Source of the DNA: Spirochaetota bacterium
GTDB lineage: Bacteria; Spirochaetota; Spirochaetia; Sphaerochaetales; Sphaerochaetaceae
Assembly: GCA_023401595.1 (NCBI GenBank)
Contig: JAEXDQ010000052.1
Coordinates: 14,684 to 78,683 of the forward strand
Direction of reading: 5' to 3'
DNA: 64,000 bases
Under the pieces are notes generated by a model. That model saw nothing but the letters and a program-made list of their open reading frames with translations. It had not been told where the DNA came from and did not search any database. This document shows positions 63,915-64,000 of this stretch, one piece after another. The translations under genes were made by a program, and so were the position numbers. The number at the start of each line of letters is the position of its first letter. The stretch's first letter is position 1.

Positions 63915-64000
63915 GGCCCGGCGGCGGCCTACTCTCCCGCGGTGAACCGCAGTACCATCGGCGCGGGAGCGCTTGACTTCCGTGTTCGGGATGGGAACGG
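63915..64000 (-). rRNA. rrf: 5S ribosomal RNA, 5' part beyond window
   Basis: The minus strand reads CCGTTCCCATCCCGAACACG and GAAGTCAAGC, then GGTACTGCGG and GGGAGAGTAGG, the conserved second half of bacterial 5S rRNA. The 3' end is placed where the pairing end CCGCCGGGCC finishes. The 23S and 16S genes are expected to the right of the window. Confidence 0.95.

Overview
The window looks like chromosomal core sequence of a spirochaete, most likely of the Sphaerochaeta group. The clues are the tRNA-Thr / rpmG / tRNA-Trp / secE / nusG order in front of the rplKAJL-rpoBC block, tuf standing directly upstream of the S10 operon, an RpoB with Asn at the rifampicin position (E. coli 531), solute-binding proteins with non-lipoprotein signal peptides ending in FA-NGGKE or FA-GGSKE, and a short HTH protein with the FWKRV opening. 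Base composition is moderately GC-rich throughout. No CRISPR array, prophage or insertion sequence was recognised.

Layout. 1-5687 (minus): ptsI, der, a HAD phosphatase and a membrane-anchored coiled-coil protein cut by the left edge. 5876-9662: a GerMN-domain membrane protein (plus), then rny, ymdB-like and tlyA (minus). 9911-16296: a DUF5107/TPR protein, a sugar ABC transporter (binding protein and two permeases, no ATPase) and its divergent AraC regulator, followed by debris of a second binding-protein gene. 16650-31331 (minus): a 29-gene operon from tuf through S10, spc and alpha to rplQ, with a long structured leader. 31944-32570: an isolated nitroreductase. 32808-45516 (minus): tRNA-Thr, rpmG, tRNA-Trp, secE, nusG, rplKAJL, rpoBC, rpsL, rpsG. 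45932-57421: mixed metabolic and regulatory genes (SnoaL-like protein, glgP, HTH protein, DUF554, MobA-like, clpB, gtrA-like, tetR, argF). 57558-62034 (minus): rmuC and the methionine transporter metN-metI-metQ. 62168-63631: a MATE transporter. The right edge cuts a 5S rRNA gene on the minus strand that belongs to an rRNA operon lying further right.

The genes are mostly housekeeping (translation, transcription, RNA decay, ribosome assembly), so the interest is in regulation. The best candidate for something undescribed is a 19-codon, methionine-rich leader peptide with a strong ribosome binding site and its own promoter, placed between metI and metQ. An identical 11-bp motif occurs at both met promoters. 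Other signals are a folded leader and terminator-like hairpins around tuf, several promoters whose -10 box lies only 6-7 bases before the start codon (leaderless mRNAs), an ARG-box-like operator at argF, a mosaic repeat cluster beside argF, and a terminator built from gene debris behind araC. All assignments come from reading the sequence; no database search or folding program was run.
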